Below are positions 44,397 through 53,571 of a stretch of 64,000 nt of DNA, piece by piece; the first letter of the stretch is position 1; each line of letters starts with the position of its first letter. A program made the translations under genes and the position numbers. Source of the stretch: Ralstonia pickettii DTP0602. GTDB taxonomy: Bacteria; Pseudomonadota; Gammaproteobacteria; Burkholderiales; Burkholderiaceae. The notes under the pieces are model-generated. The model had not been told where the DNA came from, made no database searches, and worked only from the letters and a program-made list of their open reading frames with translations. Location of the stretch: NCBI GenBank assembly GCA_000471925.1, contig CP006668.1:434001-498000 (forward strand), in the 5' to 3' direction.

Positions 44397-44534
44397 AGAC
44401 ACATATGCGCAATGCCATTCGTCATGGCGCTACGCAACACGAGATCATGGAGGTGCTGGAGATCCATCGGGATCCACGGCGCGTTGATCGGTGTTCCGAT
44501 GCTGGAAGAAAGCTTCAACAAGCTGGTGATGTAG
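44340..44534 (+). pseudogene. Carboxymuconolactone-decarboxylase-family remnant
   Basis: The segment reads ATHLYKPGIKTHMRNAIRHG, then ATQHEIMEVLE, the C-terminal half of a CMD/AhpD-like protein. A frameshift near 44461 follows, with the next frame giving SIGIHGALIGVPMLEESFNK and a stop at 44534. The 5' half is missing and fused to the truncated tautomerase, so a single deletion probably joined two neighbouring genes. Confidence 0.7.
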
Positions 44535-44663
44535 CGACGCCTGTTCCTGATGCTGCACACCATAGCGCGATGGCGACGGCGGCGTCGCATCGGGCAAGGG
44601 TCTGAACGCGGGTCGCGCGCCCTGGGCCCACGACGCCTAACATAGCTTCATGGAGGTGACACC

Positions 44664-46190
44664 ATGGAGCGGGAACTGAAGTTTGAACTGTCGGCCGACC
44701 AGGCCGGTCGCGTACGGGATCTGCCGCTGCTGCAGTCCATGCAGGGCGGGCAACGGCACGAGGCGGCGCTGAAAAGCCAGTACTTCGACACGCCGGAACT
44801 GGATCTGCGTCGCCGCCATGCTTCCCTGCGCGTGCGTAACGACGGTGACCACCTGGTCCAGACACTGAAGTCCGTGGGCGAGCGTGGTGCCGGCTTGTTC
44901 CAGCGCGAGGAATATGAATCGCAAGTCGCCGGCTGGCAGCCCGATACGACGAAATTGCACAAGCTGGTGCCGAAGGACGCCTGTGTCCGAAGGATCTTTG
45001 ACGCAAACGGGCTGGACGAGCGGCTGGCGCCGGTGTTCTCGGCGGACATCAGTCGCACCGTCGTCCCGCTGAAACTGCCAGAAGGAGACGAAGTCGAGCT
45101 GGCGATCGACCGGGGCGTGGTCAGTGCGGGCGAAGCCAGCCAACCCGTGCTCGAGTTCGAAATGGAACTCAAGGAGGGCGATCCCGCCCAGCTCTATGCG
45201 CTGGCCGCGCAGATCCTTCAAGTGGTTCCGCTGCGCCTGAGCTTCATGAGCAAGGGCGATCGTGGCTATGGGCTGCTGGTTTGCGAGAAGCTGGCGGCCG
45301 TACGCGCGTCGCCGCTCGAACTGGATCCGAAAGACAGCGTGGAAGCCGCCTTCCGCAGCATTGCAGAGAATTGCCTGGCGCAGGTACACGGCAACGAAGC
45401 TGCCGTGGCATCGGGACGTTCGGCCGAGGGCGTGCACCAGATGCGTGTGGGGCTGCGGCGGCTTCGCTCCGCTCTAGACATGTTCTCGCCGGTGCTGGCA
45501 TGTCCGGATGCACTCCAGGACGAGATCCAATGGATCGCCGGGGAGCTTGGCGAGTCCAGGGACTGGGAAGTCCTTGCCCACTCGACGCTCCCGAAGATCG
45601 TGGCGGAGGAAAGTACACAGGCCGACCTGGGCCGTGTGCGGCAGCGTGCCCAGGACATCGCAGCGCAGCGGCGCCAGGCCGCCGCGGAAGCGGTCTCTTC
45701 AGCCCGTTACGCGAAGCTCGCCATCGAGCTGAACCGGTGGGTGGCTTCGGCAGCGTGGCGCAATGAACAGGAGCCGTCGAAGGCAATGGCGGCGCCCGTG
45801 ACCAAATTCGCGCGCGATACGCTGCGCAAGCGGCATCGCAAGCTGGTGCGCAGGGGCCGGGGACTGCACAAGCTGGACGCGCAGCGTCGACATCGGGCCC
45901 GTATCGCGGCAAAGAAGCTGCGGTACGCAACCGAGTTCTTTGCGTCCCTGCTGCCGCAGAAGTCATTGCGCGGGTATCACAAGGCGTTGTCTCGGCTGCA
46001 AGACGACCTGGGCTGGGGCAACGATATCGCGGTGGCCGATGGCCTGCTCAGCAAGCTTCAGCACAGGCACGAGGCGGTGGCGGCGGGCGCGGCCTATGCG
46101 CGAGGGTTCCTGGCCGCCCAGCGCGAAGCGGACCGGCCAAGGCAGAAGCAGCTCTGGAAGCGCTTCCGTCGCGTCGAACGGCCCCGATAG
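44664..46190 (+). CDS. CYTH-CHAD domain protein (inorganic triphosphatase type)
   Basis: A 508-residue cytoplasmic protein. The CYTH domain (about 1-200) opens with the ExExK-type motif MERELKFEL and has RHASLRVRNDGDHLVQTLKS; it would hydrolyse inorganic triphosphate. The CHAD domain (about 220-500) has GVHQMRVGLRRLRSALDMF and the basic HRARIAAKKLRYATEFF, the conserved histidines and Arg/Lys that bind polyphosphate. A strong GGAGGTGAC site precedes the ATG. The nearby ppk gene supports a role in polyphosphate metabolism. Confidence 0.92.
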   Translation: MERELKFELSADQAGRVRDLPLLQSMQGGQRHEAALKSQYFDTPELDLRRRHASLRVRNDGDHLVQTLKSVGERGAGLFQREEYESQVAGWQPDTTKLHKLVPKDACVRRIFDANGLDERLAPVFSADISRTVVPLKLPEGDEVELAIDRGVVSAGEASQPVLEFEMELKEGDPAQLYALAAQILQVVPLRLSFMSKGDRGYGLLVCEKLAAVRASPLELDPKDSVEAAFRSIAENCLAQVHGNEAAVASGRSAEGVHQMRVGLRRLRSALDMFSPVLACPDALQDEIQWIAGELGESRDWEVLAHSTLPKIVAEESTQADLGRVRQRAQDIAAQRRQAAAEAVSSARYAKLAIELNRWVASAAWRNEQEPSKAMAAPVTKFARDTLRKRHRKLVRRGRGLHKLDAQRRHRARIAAKKLRYATEFFASLLPQKSLRGYHKALSRLQDDLGWGNDIAVADGLLSKLQHRHEAVAAGAAYARGFLAAQREADRPRQKQLWKRFRRVERPR

Positions 46191-46207
46191 ACATGCCTGG
46201 CGGCGTC

Positions 46208-47446
46208 CTAAGCCAGCAGCAGCGCTCCCGCATGGAGCAGTACGCCAACGGCGCCACCGACGAAGGTGCCGTTGATCCGTATGTACTGGAGGTCCGGCCC
46301 GATCTCCGCCTCGATCTTCCGGCTGACTTCTTGGGCGTTCCAGCTCTGCACCACTTCGGTGATCAGCGCGGAGATATGGCGGCCGTAGCGAAGCACCACG
46401 GTGCGAACGAGATCCAGCCACCATGCATTGAGTTTCTGCTGGATGGCTGGATCCTCCGAGACGGATTTGCCGAGCGAGGCCAGCGTGCCGGCGATCGTGT
46501 CGCGGCTCAATGACCGCTCGCTGGCGATATCGGCGTTCAGGCGGGCCCGGACTCGCTCCCAGAGAATCCGGTAGTAGTCCTCGCGCCTGAGATACCGGAT
46601 GCAGTCCCGCATCCAGGTCTTGCCAACGCGCCGGTAATCGTCGGAGGTCTGCAGCTTGCCGATCATGTCCTGGATGGCGGCGTCGAACTGCTGGCGCAGC
46701 TCGTGATGAGGATGCGCCACGACTTCATGCAGCAGCGCAATGATGCCTTCCACAAACTTGTTGACGATATACCGGTCGAGCAGGGCAGGCGTGTACCTGG
46801 ACGCCTCGCCGAACTTTGCCTTGACCACATCCGAGTTCGCCACGAGCCAGCGCTCCAGCGCCCGCAGCCCGTGATTCAACAACGGCTGGTGGCGGCCGCC
46901 TTCAGTCAGGATCGTCAGGACATTGCCGGCAAGGCGGGACACATCCAGCGTGCGCAGTTGCGGCACCACCGTGCGTTCGAAGAGCCGCGCAACTTGCTTG
47001 TCGTTGAGGCTGCCCAGCAATGCGGGAACCGAACTTGCGACGGAATCGGCGATGATTCGGCTGTTCTCCGGCCTGGCCAGCCAGGCGGCAACCGCTGCGG
47101 CCGTGTTCTGGCTGCGGAGCCTGTCGACCACGATTGCCGGTGTCAGGAAATTCTGCTCGACGAAACTGCCCAGTCCTTTGGCAATCCGCTCCTGGTTCCG
47201 CGCAATGATGGCGGTGTGCGGGACCGGAATGCCGAAAGGATGCCGGAACAGTGCCACTACGGCGTACCAGTCGGCGATGGCGCCGACGGTGCCCGCCTCG
47301 GCAAAGGCGCGCAGCCATGCCAGGGCAGGATAGTCGCGCTGCAACATGACGCTGACGATCAGCAAGCCGATCATGGCGGCCAGCAGGCAAGTGGCGGTGA
47401 TCCGCATGCGGGTCAGGCGCGCCTGCTTCAGCCGTTCAGGCGCCAT
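46208..47446 (-). CDS. DUF445 membrane protein (YjiN-like)
   Basis: A 412-residue protein. N-terminal membrane helices (RITATCLLAAMIGLLIVSVM and the AEAGTVGAIADWYAVVALF region) are followed by a long helical domain and a C-terminal hydrophobic helix (INGTFVGGAVGVLLHAGALLL). DWYAVVALFRHPFGIPVPHT is the family signature. The ATG at 47446 with an AGGGAAG site is preferred to TTG at 47482. It is convergent with the CYTH-CHAD gene. The function is unknown. Confidence 0.88.
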   Translation of the reverse strand: MAPERLKQARLTRMRITATCLLAAMIGLLIVSVMLQRDYPALAWLRAFAEAGTVGAIADWYAVVALFRHPFGIPVPHTAIIARNQERIAKGLGSFVEQNFLTPAIVVDRLRSQNTAAAVAAWLARPENSRIIADSVASSVPALLGSLNDKQVARLFERTVVPQLRTLDVSRLAGNVLTILTEGGRHQPLLNHGLRALERWLVANSDVVKAKFGEASRYTPALLDRYIVNKFVEGIIALLHEVVAHPHHELRQQFDAAIQDMIGKLQTSDDYRRVGKTWMRDCIRYLRREDYYRILWERVRARLNADIASERSLSRDTIAGTLASLGKSVSEDPAIQQKLNAWWLDLVRTVVLRYGRHISALITEVVQSWNAQEVSRKIEAEIGPDLQYIRINGTFVGGAVGVLLHAGALLLA

Positions 47447-47730
47447 GGCGGTGTCTTCCCTGTTGCCGGTCAGATCGCTCAATACGATGCCTGTCGAAGG
47501 AGTTTGCGGATCACGGTTGCGAGGTCTCGTGCGCGTGCCATATGAAACCGGTGGTCGCTTTTTTCCACGAAAGCGTCCACGAGAGAGAATGGGCTATTTA
47601 CTTAATAATTTTGATTTCGGCAAGTGGCATGGAGCGGACAGGGAATCCGCCAACCTCGCCTGCTCCTCGTCGGATCCAGTATTGCTGCCTGACGAGAGGA
47701 GCAAAGAAATCAGGGGCTATCGAAGGCCTT

Positions 47731-48045
47731 TCAGTTAGGTTTCCCCTCACCGGCGGGTATCTCGTGCTCCCGCAGCCTCTGCAGCGACCTGGTCAGCCTG
47801 GCGCCGTCCTTACTGTCGGCGGCATGAGTCAGGGCCGCTACGCTCGCTTCCAGCCCTGCAAGTTCGCTGTCGCTACGTAGCTTGGTGGCTCTCATCTCCT
47901 CCAGCTCCTTCGCAATGCGCTTGCCCAGCTTGCGCACAAACTCCGGGTCAAGGTGACCGGCCGCGGCGGCAGCTTCGATATGATCGATCAAGCTCCTCAG
48001 TCCTGCCGGGGTGGTCTCGGTAAACGGCGGCATTTCATGTGTCAT
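47731..48045 (-). CDS. Hypothetical coiled-coil-like protein (104 residues)
   Basis: A soluble, strongly helical protein (RSLIDHIEAAAAAGHLDPEF, then KLGKRIAKELEEMRATKLRS) without a signal peptide. It is divergent from ppk across 218 bp. Composition and codon use look genuine. No family is recognised; the location suggests a link with the polyphosphate genes, but nothing in the sequence proves it. Confidence 0.55.
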   Translation of the reverse strand: MTHEMPPFTETTPAGLRSLIDHIEAAAAAGHLDPEFVRKLGKRIAKELEEMRATKLRSDSELAGLEASVAALTHAADSKDGARLTRSLQRLREHEIPAGEGKPN

Positions 48046-48263
48046 TGCTTACTCCAGTGGGCACGCCCAGACCATTTTAGGCAGTGGATGCGCCTGGCGG
48101 GACGAATCTCCGTCCCAAACGTGGATGACAAGTTATTCATGCTGCACACACAGATTGGTGCTGTCACATGTGGAATTGCCGACGGCGGCGCGCCGACCGT
48201 CGTGGGCACGCATATCATGGAACATGAATCCCATCCCACGCACAAATACGCCTGCGAGCTGGC

Positions 48264-50312
48264 ATGCTGAATGGCAATGAACTCTACATCAACCGCGAAC
48301 TCAGCCAGCTGGAGTTTTTCGACCGCGTCTTGCAGCAGGCTGCCGATTCCGCCGTGCCGCTGCTTGAGCGCCTGCGTGCGCTGTGTACCTTCAGCAGCAA
48401 CCTGGATGAGTTCTATGAGATCCGCGTCGCGGCCCTGAAAGAGCAGTGCCTGCTCCAGTCTCCGGTTGCCGGCCCGGACGGGCTCACACCGCAAGAGGTC
48501 TACGCACGGCTCAACGAACGGGTTCGCGAACTGGTCGATCAGCAGTACTGCCTGTTCAATGACGTGCTGATTCCCGCCATGGCCGGGCAGGAGATCTGTT
48601 TCCTGCGGCGCCCCTCGTGGAATCCAGTGCAGGCGGCATGGATCCGGGACTTTTTCTTTGCCGAGCTGATGCCGGTGCTTACCCCCATCGGCCTGGACCC
48701 GGCGCATCCGTTTCCGCGCGTCCTGAACAAGAGCCTGAATTTTGCCGTCGAACTGGAGGGCAAGGATGCGTTCGGGCGCAACTCGGGCTATGCCATCGTG
48801 CAGGCGCCGCGGGCGCTGCCGCGTGTCATTGCACTGCCATCTGATGTTTCCGAGTGCCAGCATGGCTTTGTTTTCCTTTCGTCCATCCTTCATGCCCACG
48901 TCGGAGAATTGTTCAGTGGCATGACGGTTCGCGGCTGCTATCAGTTTCGCGTGACCCGCAACAGCGAGCTGTTTGTCGACGAGGAAGAAGTCAAGAATCT
49001 GCGCGAGGCGCTGCAAGGCGAACTACCGCACCGTCATCTCGGAGATGCGGTCAGGCTTGAGGTGGCCGACAACTGCACCCCGGCGATGACTGCGTTCCTG
49101 CAGGAACAATTCGGCTTGTCGACCAGCGAGGTGTTCTCGGTCAACGGGCCGGTCAACCTGGTGCGCCTGCTGCAGGTGCCGGATCAGGTCGATCGTCCGG
49201 AACTGAAGTACAAGCCTTTCCGGCCCGGCGTGCCCAAGGCCTTGCAGGAGCATGCGGACATCTTCCACGCCATCCGCGAAAGCGACATCCTGCTGCATCA
49301 TCCCTTCCAGTCCTTTGCACCGGTGGTGGATTTTGTCAGGCAGGCGGCGCAGGATCCCGATGTGGTGGCAATCCGCCAGACGGTCTATCGGGCGGGCCAT
49401 GACTCGGTCCTGCTGTCGGCACTGATCGAGGCGGCGCGCAACGGCAAGGAAGTCACTGTCGTGGTGGAACTGCTGGCCCGCTTCGATGAAGAGGCCAATA
49501 TCGGTTGGGCTGCGCAACTGGAGGCAGTCGGCGCGCATGTCATCTACGGGGTCGTTGGCTTCAAGGCACACGCCAAGATGGTGCTGGTATTACGGCGCGA
49601 AGGCGGAAAACTCAGGCGCTATGCGCATCTCGGCACAGGGAACTATCACAGCCAGACAACGCGCACCTATACGGACTTTGGCCTGCTGACCTGCAACGAG
49701 TCGCTGACGCAGGATGTGGCCCAGGTATTCAGCCAGTTGACCGGTCTTGGCCAGACCAACAGCCTGACCCATATCTGGCAATCACCGTTCACCATGAAGA
49801 AGGCATTGCTTGCCGCGATCCGGTGCGAGGCCGAGCACGCCAGATCCGGCGGCAAGGGGTTGATCATCGCCAAGATGAATGCATTGCTGGAGCCGGACCT
49901 GATTCAGGCCCTGTACGATGCTTCACGTGACGGGGTGCGTATCGACCTGATTATCAGAGGCGCCTGTGCGCTGCGCCCCGGCGTGGCGGGCCTGTCGACG
50001 AATATCGAGGTGAAATCGATCATGGGCCGGTTTCTCGAGCACTCGCGCATCTTCTATTTTCACGATGGCGGGGCAGAGAAGGTCTTGCTCTCCAGCGGCG
50101 AATGGATGGAACGGAGCCTCTCCCGGCGGATAGAGATCTGCTTTCCCATCCTCGACACCAGGCTGAAGCAGCGCGTGATCGCGGAAGGCTTGACAGCGTA
50201 TTTGTCGGACCGCTGCGACGCCTGGCAGATGATGCCGGACGGAAAATACGAGCGCCGGTCACCGCATGACGGCGAGGCTGCGCAAAACGTGCTGCTGGCG
50301 GCTTTGACGTGA
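48264..50312 (+). CDS. ppk1: Polyphosphate kinase 1
   Basis: A 682-residue PPK1 that builds polyphosphate from ATP. It has the N-domain opening YINRELSQLEFFDRVLQQA, LCTFSSNLDEFYEIRVAALKE, then the two phospholipase-D-like domains: VDFVRQAAQDPDVVAIRQTVYR, the phosphohistidine site YAHLGTGNYHSQTTRTYTD, and RGACALRPGVAGLSTNIEV. Length and motifs are normal. The upstream 200 bp is divergent with the 104-residue gene. A ppk paralogue elsewhere is likely, as this copy lies among accessory catabolic genes. Confidence 0.96.
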   Translation: MLNGNELYINRELSQLEFFDRVLQQAADSAVPLLERLRALCTFSSNLDEFYEIRVAALKEQCLLQSPVAGPDGLTPQEVYARLNERVRELVDQQYCLFNDVLIPAMAGQEICFLRRPSWNPVQAAWIRDFFFAELMPVLTPIGLDPAHPFPRVLNKSLNFAVELEGKDAFGRNSGYAIVQAPRALPRVIALPSDVSECQHGFVFLSSILHAHVGELFSGMTVRGCYQFRVTRNSELFVDEEEVKNLREALQGELPHRHLGDAVRLEVADNCTPAMTAFLQEQFGLSTSEVFSVNGPVNLVRLLQVPDQVDRPELKYKPFRPGVPKALQEHADIFHAIRESDILLHHPFQSFAPVVDFVRQAAQDPDVVAIRQTVYRAGHDSVLLSALIEAARNGKEVTVVVELLARFDEEANIGWAAQLEAVGAHVIYGVVGFKAHAKMVLVLRREGGKLRRYAHLGTGNYHSQTTRTYTDFGLLTCNESLTQDVAQVFSQLTGLGQTNSLTHIWQSPFTMKKALLAAIRCEAEHARSGGKGLIIAKMNALLEPDLIQALYDASRDGVRIDLIIRGACALRPGVAGLSTNIEVKSIMGRFLEHSRIFYFHDGGAEKVLLSSGEWMERSLSRRIEICFPILDTRLKQRVIAEGLTAYLSDRCDAWQMMPDGKYERRSPHDGEAAQNVLLAALT

Positions 50313-50384
50313 ACCATTCAGGTTCGTGGACACTGCCAACCTTCTGGTCCTGAAGGCAAGCCGCGGATTGCCGAGGTGCTTGAA

Positions 50385-50720
50385 TTACTGCTTGCGTTGG
50401 GCCTGGCTCGCGAATGCTCTCCATTCCCGGAAGACGGTGTCCAGGCACGATGCGGAATCGCAACTGTCCCGTTTCCTCCGGAACGCTGCGATGTCTGCCT
50501 CGGTAATCGATCCTGCCTTGAGCAGCCGCTGCTGGTCGGCATAGATGCGTTGGTAGCCCATGGAAAACAGCGCGGATTCGCAGATCAGCCGCCGCGCCTG
50601 CGTGGGTGCGGCAGGTGTGGCCGAGGGATCGCAGTCGATGTCGGTGGCATGTGCGGTGTTCAGGAAGGCGAGGCCGGCGGCTGCCAGGCAGTAACAAGCG
50701 AAGCGGAAGATGCAGGTCAC
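50385..50720 (-). CDS. Exported LprI-like small protein
   Basis: A 111-residue protein with a signal peptide (RFACYCLAAAGLAFLNTAHA) and a mature helical domain with paired cysteines (CDPSATPAAPTQARRLICES, then KRDSCDSASCLDTVFREWRA), the pattern of lysozyme-inhibitor LprI/DUF1311-type proteins. It probably acts in the periplasm. It is convergent with ppk1 (72 bp) and 138 bp from the GNAT gene. Confidence 0.6.
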   Translation of the reverse strand: MTCIFRFACYCLAAAGLAFLNTAHATDIDCDPSATPAAPTQARRLICESALFSMGYQRIYADQQRLLKAGSITEADIAAFRRKRDSCDSASCLDTVFREWRAFASQAQRKQ

Positions 50721-50858
50721 GATGGGTTTGCGGGAAAGGCCACGCGCGTCTTGCGCCGGCCGGTGGTATCGAGCACCGAGCCTGGCACGATATCACCATC
50801 GTTGCTCGCGAGGACTCCCTCGACCTTGCGATGCCGGCGTCCCTTATCTGTCCCCGAC

Positions 50859-51416
50859 TCACGCAGGCCCCGGCACCTCAGCCAGGCCAAGCGTGACCAC
50901 GCGCAGTGTGCCGTCATCGGGGCAGACGGTATCGACGAAGCCCAGCTTGCGGGCAAGCCCTCGCATCGAAGTATTCGAGGCGAGCACAAAGCCCTCCATG
51001 TTCCGGTAGCCGGCAGCACGGGCAACGCCGATCAGGCTCTGCATCAGGCACTTTGCCAACCCGACGCCATGCCAGTCGTCGGCGACCGTCACGGCAAACT
51101 CGCAGGTATCGCTACCCGGACCTGCGGCGTAGCGTGCGCCGCCGACGATGGTCCCGGCTTCCCCGTCGTCGGCCACGGCGACCAGCGCGAACTCTCGTCC
51201 CGCCACCGGGTGCGTTGCCGACTCGAGCATGGCGTCGGGCAACTCGCGCATCGAAGCCATGAAGCGCGTATAACGCGAATCCTCGGACAGGCGGTGAAAG
51301 GCTGCCAGCAGGCCGGCCTTGTCCTGCACCCGGATCGGGCGCAGCACCACTTGCCGCCCGTCGCGCAAGGTCATGTGGAACGGCAAGCCGGCTTCTGCGG
51401 AGGCATTCTTGTCCAT
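50859..51416 (-). CDS. GNAT family N-acetyltransferase
   Basis: A 185-residue acetyltransferase. It has the N-terminal strand GRQVVLRPIRVQDKAGLLAA, SRYTRFMASM, CEFAVTVADDWHGVGLAKCL (motif A, acetyl-CoA pyrophosphate loop) and LASNTSMRGLARKLGF (motif B). The form resembles the GNAT domain of Pat-type protein acetyltransferases, here standing alone. The substrate is unknown; a protein lysine or small amine is possible. Confidence 0.85.
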   Translation of the reverse strand: MDKNASAEAGLPFHMTLRDGRQVVLRPIRVQDKAGLLAAFHRLSEDSRYTRFMASMRELPDAMLESATHPVAGREFALVAVADDGEAGTIVGGARYAAGPGSDTCEFAVTVADDWHGVGLAKCLMQSLIGVARAAGYRNMEGFVLASNTSMRGLARKLGFVDTVCPDDGTLRVVTLGLAEVPGPA

Positions 51417-51534
51417 GATCGGAAAGGGATAGGGCTACGCAACCAAGCATACGATATTGCCTTGACCGCAGGTGCCACTGTTGGCAATCACACTGCCGCG
51501 CGGGTATTTCTCGCCAAATGACAGCCCGCCGCAA

Positions 51535-52437
51535 CTAGGTGCCCCTTGCGACTTCCGGCACCAGGTCGTGAAGCCGGGACAGAACGAGCCGCGCCGCCCG
51601 GGACAGTGGATGATGTCGCGTGACGCCCATGGCAATGGTCCGCGTTAAGCGCGGCTCGACAATCTCGACTGCGGACAAGCGTCCGCTGGCAACTTCGTGA
51701 TCCACCGCGAGGATCGGCAGTATCGTCAAAGCGCCACCCGCAAGCGCAACCTCCTTCATCGTATTCAGCGATTCCACTTCCAGCGCGACATCCAGCGAGA
51801 TGCCGAGCTGGCGCGCGTGCTGGTCGAGAATCGATCGCAGCCCGTTGGGGGCCGGCGGCAGGACGAGTGGGAGGCCGTCGAGCTTGCGGAACGGCACCGT
51901 CGGCATCCCGGCGAGCGGATGCCCGGGCGCGCAGATCAGGTAAGTGGCGACCTGGGCGAGCACGTCTTCGTCCTGGCGCGGGCCGGGGCCATAGCGGTTG
52001 ATGACCGCCAGGTCCAGGTGGCCCGATTCCAGCTCCTCGTCGAGTTGTCCGCTGAACCCTTCGGCAACGCGCAGCCGGACACCCGGCGCCGTGGCGCGCA
52101 GATCCTCGAACAGCGCCGGTATCAGGCGCCGCGCCATTGACGGCAGCACGCCGATCCTCACCTGGCCGACCGGCACGCCCGCCGCGTCCTTGACCTCGTC
52201 GCGCAGCCGTGCCGACTGGGCCAGCAGCAACTGGACATGCGGGAAGATCCGCTGGCCGAATTCCGACAGCACCACGCCCCGGCCGGTCCGTTCGAACAGC
52301 CGGTCGCCCCATTCGGCTTCGATCTGGGCAATGGCGCGGCTCACCAGCGACTGGGCGATTCCCAGCGAGCGTGCCGCACGTGACAGCGATCCCACTTCGG
52401 CCACCAGCGCCACGGTTTCGAGCTGTTTCAGGTTCAC
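51535..52437 (-). CDS. LysR family regulator of the downstream Bug/acyl-CoA operon
   Basis: A 300-residue LysR protein. The helix-turn-helix is KQLETVALVAEVGSLSRAAR, then SLGIAQSLVSRAIAQIEAEW; the effector domain includes GQVRIGVLPSMARRLIPALF. The start is GTG at 52437. It is divergent from the Bug-synthetase operon, with a 19-bp perfect palindrome between them, the expected layout for a LysR activator and its target. Confidence 0.92.
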   Translation of the reverse strand: MNLKQLETVALVAEVGSLSRAARSLGIAQSLVSRAIAQIEAEWGDRLFERTGRGVVLSEFGQRIFPHVQLLLAQSARLRDEVKDAAGVPVGQVRIGVLPSMARRLIPALFEDLRATAPGVRLRVAEGFSGQLDEELESGHLDLAVINRYGPGPRQDEDVLAQVATYLICAPGHPLAGMPTVPFRKLDGLPLVLPPAPNGLRSILDQHARQLGISLDVALEVESLNTMKEVALAGGALTILPILAVDHEVASGRLSAVEIVEPRLTRTIAMGVTRHHPLSRAARLVLSRLHDLVPEVARGT

Positions 52438-52457
52438 GGCGTCATCCCATCCAAAAA

Positions 52458-52476
52458 GTCGATATCAGATATCGAC
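52458..52476. promoter_or_regulatory. 19-bp perfect palindrome, probable LysR operator
   Basis: GTCGATATC (52458-52466) and GATATCGAC (52468-52476) around a central A, 20 bp upstream of the LysR start and 90 bp before the Bug receptor. It contains a T-N11-A LysR-type core. Confidence 0.65.
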
Positions 52477-52566
52477 GATTCTACTCTTTTGCGTTGGTTC
52501 AGGACTCCATACACTGAGGCCATCCCTCCTGGCAGAGAGGGGCCTTATGAAACATCTGGAGACAAC

Positions 52567-53571
52567 ATGCCGTGCTTTTCCGCTGTGCTTCGCGCATTCC
52601 GGCGACCGTTATGCGCCTTGCTGCTCGCTGCCGCCCCGGCCGCCTTCAGCGCCGCCGCTGCCGCCGCCACCGGCTATCCCGCCAAGCCGATCCGCCTGGT
52701 TGTGCCGTTTCCGGCAGGCGGGCCCACTGACGCGATGGCGCGGCTGATCGGCCAGCACCTGTCGCAGCAGCTCGGACAGCCCGTGGTGATCGACAACCGC
52801 GGCGGCGCCGGCGGCACCATCGCCACCGAGGCCGCCGCGCAGGCGGCACCTGACGGCTATACGCTGTTCTTTTCCACCACCGGCACCATGGCGATCAACC
52901 CGTCGCTCTACCGCTCGCTGAAGGTGGATCCGGTCAAGTCATTCGATGCCGTGGGCTCGGTGGCCTCCACGGTCAACGTGCTGGTGGTGCCGAACAACCT
53001 GCCGGTCGGCAACGTCAAGGAACTGGTGGCGCTGGCAAAGCAGAAACCGGGCACGCTGACGTTCGGCTCGGCTGGTAACGGCAGCTCCAACCACCTGTCC
53101 GGCGAACTGTTCAAGTCGATGGCGGGCATCGACATCGTCCATGTGCCATACAAGGGTTCGGCGGCGGCGTTCACCGACCTGCTTGGCGGACGCATCTCGA
53201 TGATGTTCGACACGGTATCGAGCCAGGTGCAGTACATCAGCACAGGCAAGGTCAAGGCGCTCGGCGTGACCGGCGCGACCCGTTCGGATGCGCTGCCCAA
53301 GGTGCCGACGATTGCCGAGGCCGGCCTGCCGGGTTTCGACGTAACGATCTGGTTCGGCCTGTCGGCACCGAAGGGCACCACGCCAGACGTGATCCGGCGC
53401 CTGAACAGCGAACTGCAGACCGTGCTGGCGCAGGCAGATGTGCAGAAACAGCTCGCCGCGCTGGGCGCCCGGCCGCTGCCGGGTACGCCGGCCGAGTTCT
53501 CGAAACTGATCCAGCATGACGCCGGCAAGTGGTCGCCGGTGGTCAAGGCATCGGGAGCGACCCTTGACTGA
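52567..53571 (+). CDS. Bug/TctC-family periplasmic receptor
   Basis: A 334-residue receptor with a signal peptide (FRRPLCALLLAAAPAAFSAA), [40 protein letters not shown], and FGSAGNGSSNHLSGELFKSM. All typical loops are kept. The ATG at 52567 is preceded by GGAGACA. Its stop overlaps the TTG start of the acyl-CoA synthetase by 8 bp, so uptake and activation of the same acid are translationally linked. Confidence 0.92.
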   Translation: MPCFSAVLRAFRRPLCALLLAAAPAAFSAAAAAATGYPAKPIRLVVPFPAGGPTDAMARLIGQHLSQQLGQPVVIDNRGGAGGTIATEAAAQAAPDGYTLFFSTTGTMAINPSLYRSLKVDPVKSFDAVGSVASTVNVLVVPNNLPVGNVKELVALAKQKPGTLTFGSAGNGSSNHLSGELFKSMAGIDIVHVPYKGSAAAFTDLLGGRISMMFDTVSSQVQYISTGKVKALGVTGATRSDALPKVPTIAEAGLPGFDVTIWFGLSAPKGTTPDVIRRLNSELQTVLAQADVQKQLAALGARPLPGTPAEFSKLIQHDAGKWSPVVKASGATLD

